Shown here piece by piece: positions 21,676-36,600 of a DNA stretch of 64,000 bases (its first letter is position 1; each line of letters starts with the position of its first letter). Source of the DNA: Marthasterias glacialis. Taxonomy: Eukaryota > Echinodermata > Asteroidea > Forcipulatida > Asteriidae. Both the position numbers and the translations under genes were made by a program. The DNA lies in the NCBI GenBank assembly GCA_911728455.2, contig OU452227.1, positions 12,867,110 through 12,931,109 of the forward strand. Reading direction: 5' to 3'. Below the pieces are notes generated by a model. That model searched no databases. It saw only the letters and a program-made list of their open reading frames with translations, and had not been told where the DNA came from.

Positions 21676-24600
21676 CTATGAAGTTAACCAAAACAACATC
21701 AGTGTAAGATGATCAGCATGAAATAGTTAATGTTAACCTTTGATTGCCATTTTGTCTGTCAACAAGCTTTTGTAAGAAGTTAACAAAATACCTGATTGAT
21801 TAAAATTGAATTGATCTAGGTCCGATGTTTGGCCGATTTGACTTGAACAGTACAGATTTTAATTTTAAATAGCTATTTTTATAGACTGAAGAAAGTTATA
21901 AGCTTTCAATCAACTGGTCAACACCAGATGACCTGTATACACACCAATATTTTCTGAGCTTGCCAAAGGGCGTCTTGTAGGCACACCATTGTGTAACATC
22001 AATGGTGCCCACTATTTCGCCGATTTTCGGCCATTATGCAGGGATTATCGAGTAGTCCCTGATTCCCGACCTTTGTCCTTTTGTTCCAAGAAGAGGATTA
22101 CAAGACATCATGAGGATTCCACCATTGTTAATATTTTTTTGTTTTTCGGCTCAATGGAGGCAAGACCGGGTTAACCGAGTATTCAGTCTTGGTTCTGGAT
22201 TTTGGAACAATCCTCGGCCATAGCTGACGAGCTAGGTTTTGCATTTAACGTTGCAGGAAGTTGACACTTTTTTAATAGAGAAAACACAAATCCTGGTGCT
22301 TCAAAGAGAGTCTTTGTTCTGTTGGATTTGTTAAGTCAAGGTTTCTTTATGCCAGCAGCTGTACTCCCAAAGAAAAACGACTCCCCCCATTCTGAGAAAA
22401 TTATTCCATCAGGCTGGACGGGGAAAAAAATGGAAGATTTTGGCTGCAACTTGTTAAGGTATTGTGCAGAAAAACCACCAATGGTAGTTTATCAAAAACT
22501 TAAATGAATTACTGTCAGATCCCAACTTTATCTCACGTCCATAAGCCATGTACAAACTGCACATTACATGTTTATGTGCATTATCCGTGGCATCATGCAA
22601 AAGTTTTTGTTTGTTTTTTGTTTTGAAACAGCATCATCTGTTCATGGAAAAACTTCTTTATAAAAGTTGTTTTTCGGCAAAAATCAGGCCAAGCAATTTC
22701 AAATTTACATTTCTGCTTAAATCTCTCCAAATGATCACAGATGTGGTATTTTTTCATCTCATATTTCTCATATTTTAAAATCCCAAGCAAGCAAATTAAA
22801 GCTTGTTCTTAAAACAAGCTGATATCGTCACAATGTGTTTTTTTAATGTTGAAATATGATTCAAGCCCAGACTTTCACACCAGTTCTCTTGTAGTCAAGT
22901 ATACTTTTAATTAATACATTGATTGATTGCTCTGGTTGCTTATGAAAACAAGTCGAAAGTAGGGGTTTGATCTAATTCTGGCAGAAGTGAGAATTGACAA
23001 CTCACCTTCGACGGCGATCCCTGGAGCGAGATCTAGATCGAGAGTGGCGTCGGCGACGTGATTTGGAACCGGATCGTGATCGAGATCTCCTTCTACAAAG
23101 AGCAATTACGAAAAAAATGTAATGAGATAATATCGTATTGCCATTAAATTATTGTTTTTTTTAAAGGTCCCATGAATTATTTTTTTTAATTGGTTAAAAA
23201 AATAAAGTATGCCTATTATAGTATATCTTTACTTTTTGCACATTTTTTACATGCGTATTAATCGTAGAAATAACGTTTTCTAAAATTAGGGGGTTGCTGT
23301 GCTCCGCCCACCCTTCCTCATTAACATACAATCTGTGACGTAGACAGTGGAATGGCTAACCAGGGCCATGTGTGTGACAATAACATACAATGCATTGTTG
23401 ACCACTCGGCACCAGAGCCGTCTTCGAAATGCTTTACCACAGCTTACGTCATGGATCATTGCGCAATCAAATGACACACATTTTCAGGGCTCAATTAAAG
23501 TGTATTAACGCATAACAGACACATCAAAATAGTCAATACTATGTTTTGTTAATTTCAAGGCATATATTAAGCCACCAAAATGTTCCGTGACAAAAAACCT
23601 CTTCATGGGCCCTTTAAATGGATTCAAAAATGCTGAAATGGCAAAGCCATTGTAGATTGAAACTAGAATTGGACCTCTTTTAACACTGGAGGGGGGAAAA
23701 AAAGGGAAAAAAGCAATACAGATTATATTGTCTCATAGATACACTACTGAATAAAAAAGACTACAATAGCAAAACAAACTACTTCTTGACACCTGATTTA
23801 TACTTGATTTGTAACTGCGAATTGAAGAAAGTAAAATGAAAACACTGACCCCATTTCAGTTGCAAAACTGACCTGCGTTCCTTTCGCTCTTTTTCTCGCT
23901 CCTTTTCTCGCTCAAGACGTTCCTGGTCTTGTTGCTTCCTACGTTCAGCTCGCTCTACCTCGTAAGCTTCTTTCTTTTCAGCCACTTTTGTCTGAAACAC
24001 GTAAAAAAGGAAAACATACAAACATAAAAAATTGAAATTATTTTAGTCTTTTAACTGAAAAGCAAAATACAATTTAACGGCATACATGGTTTGCAAAATT
24101 TGATTGAATAATTTTTGTGCCGATATACAACTAAAAATAAATTTTGTAGACAAGCATTTGAGGCTTATCAAATGTGAAACAGCTTCCTCAACCATAAACT
24201 TCAGAAAAACAACCATCCCAAGTAGAGTTTCCAAAAAACTTTTTTTTCAGAACCTTATAAAAGATATCTGTTTCTTGCATAATAGTTCGTTTTTTCTGTT
24301 TCCTTTAATAATGCTATGATTCTCGTTTTCTTCCTAAAGGTAATGGACCCTAGTGTTCTCCAAGATGGGTTTTAGCAGGGTAGGCCGACCTGCTTAAATT
24401 TAAGGCCACCCTGCCAAAGAATTGGTCACCCTGCCAAACTAATTGACAAATCAGGGAAAAACGCGGAACACAGGTTTGCTCCCTTACACACAGACTCACT
24501 GGTTATAAGCTCCTTTCCACACAGACTATTTTTCAGTGATAATTGTACCAACAAAATTGGAACCGAGTACCCTGACAGTCAGTCGGGTACCCAGGTACCA

Positions 24601-27600
24601 TCAGGGCCAAATTTCATGGCGCGGCTTACCAAAAAATTCTGCATTTACGGCACTGTAAAGCGCATATTTCTATGGGCCGTGGCAGGGCGCAATTGTAGAA
24701 TTCCACGGTAAGCAGAGACATGATATTGGACCCTGATTACGTCATATCGACAGTGCCCATCCAATGATGCCATACCACCTTCCCCCCAAAAAACAGTCTG
24801 TGGAGAACACTGGGTCCCTGTTGAAGGTATTACATCATTGGTTTGGGAAAGAGTTAAGTCACTTCCCACTAGTTTTCAATAAACTAACCATTCAACCAGC
24901 CTGGAAAAACTTCACCAAATTAAGTGATCCCGTTTTGTTGACAAATAGAAAAGAAAAGTTGTGTTTGGTAAACACTGATGCCCTGCAAGCCTGCCGTGCA
25001 TATGACTAGACTTGACCATTTAAACAAAGTCCATTGCACTAACGGTTCTGTGGAAGTCGAAACATTAATTTTTACCCTTGACTTACTACGATCAATAGGC
25101 AATGTAGCAAGACCAATTTAAAACGTAAATTTCCATTTGATAGTGCAAATACCTCTTCTTATTTAAGCCATATTGACCTCAACATTTGCCCTGAGGAGTC
25201 CAAAAACAATAGACTTGTGAGGGATCCCAAGACCAATCCACACACCAAGTTAGGAGTTGATACGCCAAGTGCTTTTCAAGTTTTTGCTCGGACCACAGTT
25301 CTTTCATTTTAGCCATAATGACCTTGACATTTGACCTGGGGGAATCCAAAAACAGTGTAGACTTCTGAGGGATGCCAAGACCAATCCACCCACCAAGTTG
25401 GGAGTTGATGTGCCAAGTCCTTGAGTTTTCGCTAGGACCATTTTACTTTCGTCCTAGCCTTAATGACCTTGACATTTGACCTAGGGGAGTCCAAAAACAA
25501 GCTTCTGGGAGATCCCAAGCAATCCACACACCAAGTTTGGAGTTGATATGTGAAGTCCCTCTCGACTTGTCACACTGAAAAAGATTGCACACACACAGAC
25601 ACACAGATCTACACTTCGTACAGTATGTAATGCATAAACACACCCACACACCCACAGAAGGACATGTGGGAAACAGGATGCCCTTCGGTGGCTTTGCCAA
25701 CCACAGGGGCATAAAAAGAGGGTTATAATGAAAACATTATGGCAATCAGTGGCGATTTGGCAATATTTCAGTCAGAAACATCTGCCTGTAGGATTGCTAC
25801 TGAAATGACCTTACAGCAAGCTTTAAGATTGAAACTTATCAATCTTCGTTTCAATAATTGGCAATCCTGTACTTTGTCTTTGACTACTCAATGTTGTTCC
25901 TTATGAATTTACAACAAATGGTTTTTTGACCAACCTTCAAATCCTGTAATTTTTCCCTGATCTCAATGAAGCCAAGGTGGAGCTTGCCTCCAAAATGGTC
26001 AGCAAGTCTGCGGTCATTGTCCTGCAGGCCGAGGTAAGCAGAGCAGACTTCACAAACACGAAGCTTCTGCTGCTGATAGGTAGACGCTGGCATTGAGTTC
26101 TTGTATTCCTCCTGTCAGGAAAAATGAAATACAACGTTTTTTCCCTTTAAGGAAGGATAATCTCGGTTTAAAAGGATAACCTTGGGTTAGAAGGATGATC
26201 TCGGCTTAGAAGTCACCAACAAGCATACCAATAACCATCTAACAACTTTACTTTATTTTATAACTTGTATTGTATTGATTTCTTGTCGTTAACTTTTTCT
26301 GTACTTTTGTCGTACAAATGGAAATAAAACAAACAAACAAACAAACAAACAAACAAACAAACAAACAAACAAACAAACAAACAAACAAACAAACAAACAA
26401 ACAAACAAACAATTTGTGCTTTTTTCACAAATGTCAGTCAGCAGAACAAAAGTTGGGCATTTGTTTTTGAAGTTAAAGACAGGGGTGCCATTGTATGATT
26501 ATGAAAAATCCTGAAACTGGGAAGCAGTTTCTTCTTGGTCTAGAGATGAGGATAACTGATCTTCCAAGAGGTGCAGACTCTTTTTCAGGATTCGAAATTA
26601 GCGGTCGCCCGCTCGCAAAATGTGAGTGAAAACAACGACGGGCGAGTCAAAACAATGCCCTTAGTAGTCCTGTAGGTGAGTAAAAAATAATGCCAAAATG
26701 ATGTCTGCATTAAAATAAAAAAGCGCTGATCTCCACATGTAAAACGATCATAATAAGTGATTCAATTTCAAAACCAACTCGACACCGGAACATAACCGTC
26801 AAAAACTTCACTCGAAAGTACACAATATACGCAATGCAGAATGTATATCCGTGCGACATGTAAGCATTCGTATCGTTTCCAATAATTTGCAGGTTGATAA
26901 GTCTTAGTTATCTCGCTATTTCCCGTGTTACATTAAATGCAAGAAATTTTCAACGCTAGAGGATGCTTTCAAAACAATGCGAATGAATGCGAGAGTGCGC
27001 CCTCTATTGTTGAAATATACCAGTGCATTATGACTAAACGCCTTCACCTAAAGACTAGACGGATCTACGCATGCTCGGGACATCGCTGTGTGCACAAACT
27101 GCTAGATGTTTACACAGCATTGTCATCGCTGGTGCGCACACGAAAGCTGTCAAAAGCATGGTCAGTGGAGAAAGTTTCCTGGCAGTTGCAGCATGATTAC
27201 GAAAAAATAACACAATATGTAGGCTTTATTTAGCTAAAATTATAACATTTACGATACCCTGGTTGAATGGAAAGAGTGTTTTACAGTAAAATGTAAGATC
27301 TGTTTCTTTTTGTTTTTCGTTGGGTGATTGCTCAAAGTAAAAATGCTGTGATGAAGTCCAGTGTTTTGACTACTAACTCTAAATTTTGTTTCTGAAACGG
27401 ACGGTTACATGTGTATAAACCGACCGTTTCAGAAACGATTACACCTTTACAAAAAAATCACCGTAAACGCACAGGTTTTACTGAGAAGACTGGGATATAG
27501 TTAAGTGGGAACATGGTAAGATCATGTAATGTACGATTATTGTCATAATTTTTTATTGCATCACACTAGACAAGACAGCTAATAGAATCCTCTTTTTTCA

Positions 27601-30600
27601 ATAAACAAGATTGGTCGTAAAAAAACACCTTTATGCCATTTATTTAAAAAAAAAAAAACATCTGAAGATTTCGTCATTTTTTGACAAAAAACAAAAGCAT
27701 CTGTTTAGTCACTCTCTTTCATACCCCGGCCCTTGTCCCTCATGCAGGTGTAAATGCTATATAAACACATTTTTCGTATAATAAAATGCCCATTATAATA
27801 ATTTTAATTTCTGGGCTAGTGAAAAGACTTGCGGGCTAGTGAAAAATCTGGTGCACTAGTCCGGCTGGCTAGTGAGAAAAAAATTAAGGAAAATCCCTGT
27901 CTTTACCACCACAAAATGGAGAACAAGTGATTTGGACAAAACAGGGTAAGACTTTCTTTCCTATTTCAACAGTTTATGCCATTAAAATAGTTTGAAAGCT
28001 TTTGTGATACAAACCTCAAGTCAGCAAAAATCCTGCCAGATATGAGGCATGAAAGACTAAACAAGGACACTTGACCAAACCTGGGTGGGTCTCACTCACC
28101 TCTGCTTCAAACTTCTTCTTCTTGATGTCTTCCACCTCAGCCATGATCTTCATGGACTCCTCCACGTCACCCTTCTCTCCAAGGGCCTCTGCCTCTGCAA
28201 GCTTTTTGCCAATCTCCTCACCGATCTGGTGAACACGATCAGCCTAAAGAGTGTACCAAGACGTTGTGAATAAAGAAACACAGATGGGCATTAGAGAAGG
28301 CACTTGAGGTGATGACCAGGTGACTCTGGTGAGAAAATACAGCACCTACCGAAAACTTGTCTTTTTAGGTTTTTTTTTTCAAATGAATAAGAAAAGATCA
28401 CAGCTCGTCATAATTTCTGTCGGCCTAACTTCTCTGAGAAAAACAGACAAGAAATGTCTATGGAAACTTCAAGATAAAAATAGAGCTGTGTGGAACACAT
28501 TCTGGTTAATTTTACCTCAAGTTCTAACACGGTAACTCTCACAACCAAAATTCACTTTCAACTTTCAAAAAACAAAAAATTTGCCTCAACTTCAATATTT
28601 ATGTGCTGGTCTGATGATGTGCAGCGTAAAGCCTGTAATTCAGCTGCAGGGCTGAATTTCACCAGTCTTGGAAAAACAAAACAACAACAAAACCAAGAAG
28701 TCATAATCAGAACTGCTGTAAGTCGTCACCAATGACACCTGGTCCTATCCACACTGAATATCACACACACATAAAAACTTGCTAGTGACACAATTGTATC
28801 TACATGTCCTGCATTCAACCCAACTAGCCTCCATATGTTTGCCCCTTGCAAGACATCGGTAACATCCATCTCCCATTTTACTTCTTTTAGATTTAGGGCT
28901 TCGGATTTTGCATCATCCAATAGACACTGGATGACATGGATTTCTTCAAATAAATCTTGGTCACAATATTTTGAGAGTCAAATGATCTTTGTCATGCAAT
29001 TTCTAAAAAGTACCATGGACAGCAACAAGAATTATTCAAATCCACAATGCTATAGAACTGGAATTTTATTCGGAAAACCAGAATATTCAAAAAAGTGATC
29101 AGGAAATCTTTGAGGAAGCTAGATGACGGAAATTGAAATGATCTCCAGTTAAGAGCCCCAGGTTAGTAGCAAAAGGCACCCACGGAGCATTTTGCGACTG
29201 CCTCAAATAGTCTGGTTAATTGGCTCTCAAAACAGTCTACATTTCTGCAAGGTGTCTACTGGCATCTGTGAGTGTGAGGGGCATCTTTTTCAGTTAACAT
29301 TTGACCTCCTGTAATGACCACTATCTGACAGCTCTATAGATTTTCCTCAGGATGTACAAAAAAGCACACAATAAAAGATAAAAACAAGAGGGCAAGAACA
29401 ATCATGTAAGAGGTATTTGTTGTTGTTATTCTTTTGTTTTTGACTTACAAACTCCTCTTATATATCCCTCCAATTTAACCCAACGGCAGCTTAGCAAGAG
29501 GCCTGTTGGCATTGGTTGCATCTGTCCAAGGAAAGAATGAGTGGAATATTGAGAGTGACGTTCTGGGTGCAGTTGACGAGTCAAAGAAGTGGGGAGGTAA
29601 AGATATTTAAAGGTTAGGTAAACAGCGCTGCTTATGTTGCAAGGCTGGGGGAGCACAGGTTAAAAGTCTGATGCTAGTCCTGATGTAATTATTTTCAAAG
29701 ATGGTTCCTGAACAAAATGTGGTACTTGGACATCCAATTTGTTTCCAAATTGCGCTGAATGCTTATATTAACCCTCCTACTCTCAAAACCATGGCGGCTA
29801 ATGGATGGCAAGACAGTAAGAGGGCTAACTGAAAAACCACATTCAATGCAACACAGTTCGTATGGAAACTTTGCTCACAATCATTTGGCGGAAATCCTTA
29901 CAATAAAGGGATGCAGATATGAGTTAAATGTTTCTGCTGGAAGGTTTTGAATACCATTATTGTGCAGTTTCATAGTAAACTTGGAAGGCACTGATACACA
30001 ATGTGACTTGCTATTAGACGCCCAGTAGCAAGCGCCATGGTCCAACGGTCCTTGATACAAAAATACTTTGTTGATGCTATGGTTAATGACTGTAGGTTCA
30101 AATTTAGAGAGAAATGAACTTCTTACAAAGAGTATTAGGGTGCGCAATTAGACAAAATCTTTTTGAGTTTTCTTAAGTTGGTCACTTAAAGGCAGTGTAC
30201 ACAATAGACAGAACACCGATCACAAATGTGCTGGATTTATTTACAATATTTGATCCAATTAATTCTAACTGTTAGTTCACAACAGAAACAACTTGGCAAC
30301 TACTTATGGTGCGTTGTTACAACAATGTTTGTGTAATTTGATCCCAAAAAATGTCTGAAACTACAACTGCAGTAGATTTGTCAACTTAACTGGTAAAAAC
30401 AAAACAATTTGCAAGTACCAATGGTGTACACTACCTTTTGAGACAGAATGTCCGAGTATTTTGGCTATATTTAACAATATCTGCATTGGTTTTGGGGAGG
30501 ATCTTGCTGAGGGATATGAACACCACAAATAAAAGCAAACTCTACCTTGGAATTGACTTCCTGGCTGAGTGACTCCTGGGTCTCAGCAAGACGCTTCTTG

Positions 30601-33600
30601 GCAATCTCTGTACGGTGATCACAGTCTGCTATGAAAGCACTTAATTGTTGCATGGCCTGCAAGATGAAAAAAAACAAACAATCAACAAATACGGATTTGA
30701 AATTTTGCAAAGTGGAAAAACAATCTAGAAAGGACTCGAGACTGGTCACCAGTCTATGTTTTTTGTGGACTCAGACTCGGTCTCAAACAACCACCCCATA
30801 AAAACATAGTAGTAGCATTGGGGCGATTTGGCTTACTACTAGTACAACTGGCTGCCAACCTTCTTACACGCATTATCTTGGTAAAAATCGGGGAAACCAG
30901 ACTATTATTCATTACGCCCAAATAGGCTCTTTCACTGATCGCTGTGGTTTTTATGCACACACCACTACATATGCGCTGTTTTATGCGCTAAAATTTGCAC
31001 AATCGATAGTCTGATACCAAATATGTTTTATTGATACTTGCTATGCAAATAAATAGGAGTCAAGACATAATGTTATAGAAAGTGTGCAGCCCGATCGGAG
31101 CACAACAACATAAATACATTGGATTTTTATAAAATCGCAAAGAACGAAGCAAAGATCGTACAGTCGTAATTGGAATGAATGAATCGTATAAATTACGCCT
31201 AAATCGTAAATGTTGGCATCTCTGAATGCTTTTGAACAATGAAATTTTTGATTTTTTGTAAATTTACAAACAACATACCCCAGCTTAGGAGCCAGAAGTA
31301 GAAACAATTTAGGGTGTGCAGCAGCTGTGCACACTTGTGATGCAATGACTTACATTGTACCAACCAAGACTTGACATAGCATAAGGGACTCGGAATTGGA
31401 CTAAAGGGTATTCGGACTCTCTTGTTTGGACTCTGACTCGGACAACAGGGACTCGACTACAGCACTGCTAGAAAGTAACGTGAGCTGCAGGACGATGTAA
31501 CTACATGTATCTCTCTAAAGCGTTATGTTGGCTCTGAAAAGAACCGACGGTTCCCGAAATCTGGTTATTTTAGAGAGATACTTACATGGTGCTACCACAA
31601 ACCTTATTTTCATAAATATACAAGGCAAAAAGGCAGCCTCATAAATTTTTCAAAAATCTAGCCACTCTTACAGGAACTTAAGCATTTTTTAGCATAATTT
31701 CTTAACCTTATTTGAGCATATTTTTTAGACAGTTTAAAAACAATCTAGTAATTATCAACAATAATAACAATGAGAGTACACTCATCGAAATGTTGAGAAC
31801 CAACCAGCTCTTTTCAGAGCCATTACTTCTTCCTAGAAAGGGTTAAAACATGGTGTGCCTGAAAGTATTCGGTAAATACAAAACAAAAAAAGCGTCAACA
31901 ATAATACTTACATCAACATCATAGCCAAATTCTCTCGTCTGGGCTGCATTTTCATAGTCAGCACGTAAGGCTGGGTCATGGATCTTATTACAGGCTCCCA
32001 AGTCCATTCTCTGAAAGAAAGACAATGTGAAGAACACAAATTGGTTATTCCACCCACTCCCATTAAGGCATTCAAACTCCATTGACACTCAGTGTTTGTC
32101 ATTAGGCAAACAAATAAAATAATAATAAAAAATAGATTTATATTGCGCCAAATTTATTTCTAAAAAAATGCTTTAATGCTCTTTACATGGGCATAAAAAA
32201 GTAAATAAATTAAATTAAACTCAATTAAAATATCTCACAAACAACAAAGGTCAACAAATATACTGATCCACTAAGCCCCGCCTACTAATGTATTGACCAA
32301 TCACAGCCTTGACAACGCACTGAAAGTCCGACATAAGTCTGACACGTTAAAATCCCATGTTAAAATCCCATTAGAAAAGTTAACAAACCAACGCCATTGT
32401 TCCAACACAACAACGCACACAACTGTACTAACATTAATTTTTTTCTGGTGGTGCAAATCCCACAGCAGTGTTCCTTGTACAGTTGTCTAAAAGTGGTTTT
32501 AACAGTGGTTTAACAGTGTTCCCATGTGCATTGTTCTTTGGACACAAGGCACCATAAGAAAACTATGTACGTGTGTGTATCCAATACAGATCTTTGGCCA
32601 CAACTGTACAACCCCTGCAATTGTGGCAAGGAAGTCACACAATGTGCTGTTGCTAGGCAGTTGCTGAGGTAGCAGGGCTTAATGGATCAGTCTATCAAAA
32701 ACAGTGCAAATGTCAGGTTAAAACTAAAAGAGATTGCTCAAAATTACAAGGTGATCACATCAACACAGCCAGTTCGGTCCAGTTATGCCATCACACACAA
32801 CCAGTGCAATACAGGCGATTTGCAATACAGCAATTCCTCTACAATTTTCCTAGGAGAGGCCATTTTCAAAGTGTATCATGGGAAAAAGTTAACGAGCTTT
32901 TGATTCTCGTGTAGTGCCTACACATTAAGTTTGTGGTTTGCAAAGCAGCAAAAATTCTTATTTCTCTGCTGTGTTAACAACATAAGAGTGCATATATTTG
33001 TGAGGCTGGTACATGTTTGTTCACACTCATTTGTGGCCATTTCATCGTCTCTAAACTGCCTGTGCACAGCGGAGTTGCGAGTGTGCTTTGGGGGAAAAAT
33101 GGCCTCTATGGGATAAACTGTAGAGGGCGCAGTTTTGTGAATCATCCATATTTAATTGTTTCAAAAGGTTGGTTAACTCACAAAAAATAAGACCACGGGT
33201 CAGAAGGTTAGAGAGGGTAACGTAAAGAGGGTACTTACGGTTCCTTCCAGTATGGTATGTGGGCAGGCATTGAGTAGAAATGCACGGCAAACCCGAGGGC
33301 TATCAAATCTCACATGGTTGGTAGCTTCCTCTTCTCCTACAATACAAAAGAAAAACAATCACAGGTTATAAACTAAAATCAACAAACATGTACGGTTTGT
33401 GATTGTGCGTACGACAAACATTTTTAACGAAGGGGACACTTGTTGTTTTATCTGTTAGATAGCGCTTTATCTGTTAGATAGCATTTTATTTAGGACAACA
33501 TTCAGTCTAGCAATTTGGACTGTCCAAACTATTGGACTTTCTTTATTATACATAAAATTGAAGATTGAAAATGAACTATCAACCAGTATTTCATGAATAT

Positions 33601-36600
33601 CAGATTGAATACTCAAGTTCAAATGCACCATAACTTTTCATTTAATCAATTTTATGGAAGTGAAAATGGTTATTTCGGTGGGTAAGCCGTTAAAGTTTAA
33701 ATACAGGTTACAACATCCATGAAAAAAGTACATGCTGGAATCATGTACAAGTATGCACAAGGAAAAAAACAATTATTTATTGAATACACACGGAAATGCA
33801 GTTATTCTGGATTATCTCTGGAACGAAACGAATCGACTTTGGCTTCTCCATTTGACAGACCTGATCCCCCATGAGAGACGACGACAGCGTGTACCTGGCG
33901 TAACAAAGTCACAAGGTTAAAGCGAACTGTGGCATGACTAGAAGTCAAAGTGAGCTTACCCTCTCACTTACATTCCACTCGAACGATTTGAATGGTATTA
34001 TTTACAGGGACAGCCAAAGACTGTTTCAACTATCTGTTTGCTTTCTTATTAAGTTATTGCCTGACAGTGACACCTGATCCTATGAACAAATCAATTATTG
34101 AGAACCAAGCCCCATTTTAGATTGTTTTTCACATTTTAAAAACCTGTATCAGCCTCTTGATCTTACTTTCCTGACATATACATTCACCCTCCTACTCTAT
34201 GACCATGAATGGTGACCCATTCACTTTTGCACAATGCTCCCATGGTTAAACCAATGGTCATGTACAAATGAGGAAATTTGTTTATATGGGAATTCTGAAT
34301 GGTTTCAAAAGGTGTATCAGTAGGAGGGTGAATCAGACTACTTCATGCATGTAATAAATGTTTGCAACTGTTAAAAGCTACCTATTTCTTAGATTTCTTA
34401 TTACTGTTAACACCTACATGTACATGTACCTAAACATGCTAAATAAAAATATATGCTAATTTATGTCCAAGTTTTTCTAGATTCTATTTCACACACATAA
34501 TTTAAGGTTTCTTGGATGCAACCAGACTAAAGCTGACTGTGCGAGTACATCTCTAACTAGATGCACTCAAAAAACTACACTTGGTTAAACCATAAAACTA
34601 AATATCTTTAGTTTTTTAACTCCACTTTACATTATGCAACATTGGAAAATTAACCAGCTGGCGCCAGATTTCCTGTATACATGCAATTATTTCCCCTGCC
34701 TGGAAACGTGTACAGATGCCATTGTGTGAAATCGGAATACCAGAGCTATCTAACGCTTCATTTCACCCACACAAAGACAAACCATGGTCTTGAATATTTC
34801 GCCGTTTTCTGCCCATTAAGAGGTGTTTTTTGTGTAATCCCGATTACAGACCTTTGTCCTTTTGTTCAAAGAAGAGGATTACGAGATATTGAGAGGCTTC
34901 CACCTTTGTTTATTCATTGTATTTTGGCTCAATGGAGGTAAATCAGAGTGAGCCGGGAATCAAGCTACGGTTCCGGGTGTAGTACCAACCCAATGACATA
35001 GGTAACGCTTGATGTTTTGCAATTCACGGTACGTAAATATGACATTTTCTCAGTCGAGAAAAAACACGGAAGATGCAATTAAGGCTTTGTTAAGTCAGGG
35101 TTTCTTTGTGCCAGCAGTGCTCTCAAGAAAAATGATTCCGGCAATTCTAACAAAATAATTCCGTCAGGTTGGACGGAGAAAATTGAAGATTCTCGGCGGC
35201 AACTGGTTAAAAGACAGCTTTCGACACCTAATGTTTTCCAATTGAAAACACACCTATGACTAAAAAGTTCTCAGACTCAGCACAGAGGTTTCCTACCCTG
35301 TAGATTCATAAGAATCCAATTGACATGACTACTCAAATGTTAAATCCACAAACTCTAAGAAATGTGAACCTCCTTTCAACCCTAGTTGGCATCCATCAAA
35401 AACGTTGGTTTTCAGAGAATGGATTGTAATGAACTCATTTAATCTAAATTCCTTAAAAAAATGCGTAAGACTCAACCTGCCTTTGTCTATGACCAAGAGT
35501 TAGCCTTCATGACATACACATCACCCAAAGTTTAGGTCCCAGGATCGTGATGAGACAGGAGTCTATTCTACAGGTACTGTACAGTAAAGGTAAGTCAAAC
35601 ATTGGTTCCTACTTATGGCATAATGCTATCTTACAAGAATGTTAACCAGTTAATGCCGGAAGACGTGTATTAAATTAACATGTATACACGCAAATATTTT
35701 CTAAGCCTGAAAAAGATGGCTTGTAAACTTGCTTTTGTGTATACTCGGAATTCTTGAACATTAACATGCCTGGACATTCCAATGTGTAGCGTGCACAATG
35801 CATGCACTCGCCATTCAACGCTTTGTTTCCCCCGTACAAAGAGGGACAAAGGGTTCTGGAATTCATGCCTGAAATTACCCTTTTTCCAGGGGTTATTGTG
35901 TAATCCCTGATTGTAGACTTCTACTTCTACTTCGTTACTCGGCAGGATCCTCAAGTTAGGACATAAACGCCAAGGAGCAATTATAGTTAAGTGTCTTGCT
36001 CAAGGACACAAGTGCTGGGACCGTGACTCGAACCCACATTGTGATGACTCAGCCACCAGAATTTGAATTTGGTGCGCTAGACCACTCGGCCACGACAAGC
36101 TATACCGTCCTTTTGTTGTACAAACAAGGATTATGAGAGATTGATAGGGTGCCACCATTGTTTATTATTGTATTCAATTCAATGGGAGGCAATGGTTCCA
36201 GCATACCACGGCCGATTATCGGCCTTGGCTTACGGCCAAGGTTTTGCGATCCATGGTGAACGCATCTCATATTTTCTCAGAACAAAACTCCCGGTGCATT
36301 TTATGAGAACGTTTGTTGTCTTTACTTTGTTTAGTTAGGGTTTTATTGTAACTACAATATTCTCAAAAACAAATTACTCTGCCAGTTCCAAAAACTTAAT
36401 CCCATCCCTGAGTGCGGAAACATTTTGGAAACCCCGGCGCTAAGTGGTTAAAAAAGCTGCCTAACCTAGTTTGGGATGTCATTCTACTTGATCAGCTAGT
36501 ATAAATTAGTATATTTTTGAAAACATGTAAATTGGAAAGAAATATCAACTTACCAAGCTCCAGACTACTTGGGTATTGTGAACAAAGTAAACATTTTTAA

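Noticed and set aside
21317..21691. 124-codon minus-strand frame rich in DAHDPETENA repeats
   Set aside because: It is the out-of-frame reading of the LUC7L RS minisatellite. The RS frame joins exon 8 in phase and runs to a proper stop.
25565..25660. CA-rich stretch as a promoter or Z-DNA element
   Set aside because: The dinucleotide run is short and interrupted and continues from the tandem repeat at 25165-25565.
26326..26411. CRISPR-like or functional tandem array
   Set aside because: It is a pure AAAC/ACAA microsatellite with no spacers, at the tail of a LINE-like sequence.
36010..36100. A genuine tRNA-Ser/Leu gene on the minus strand
   Set aside because: A and B boxes are present, but the anticodon arm and acceptor stem do not close and SINE body follows directly.
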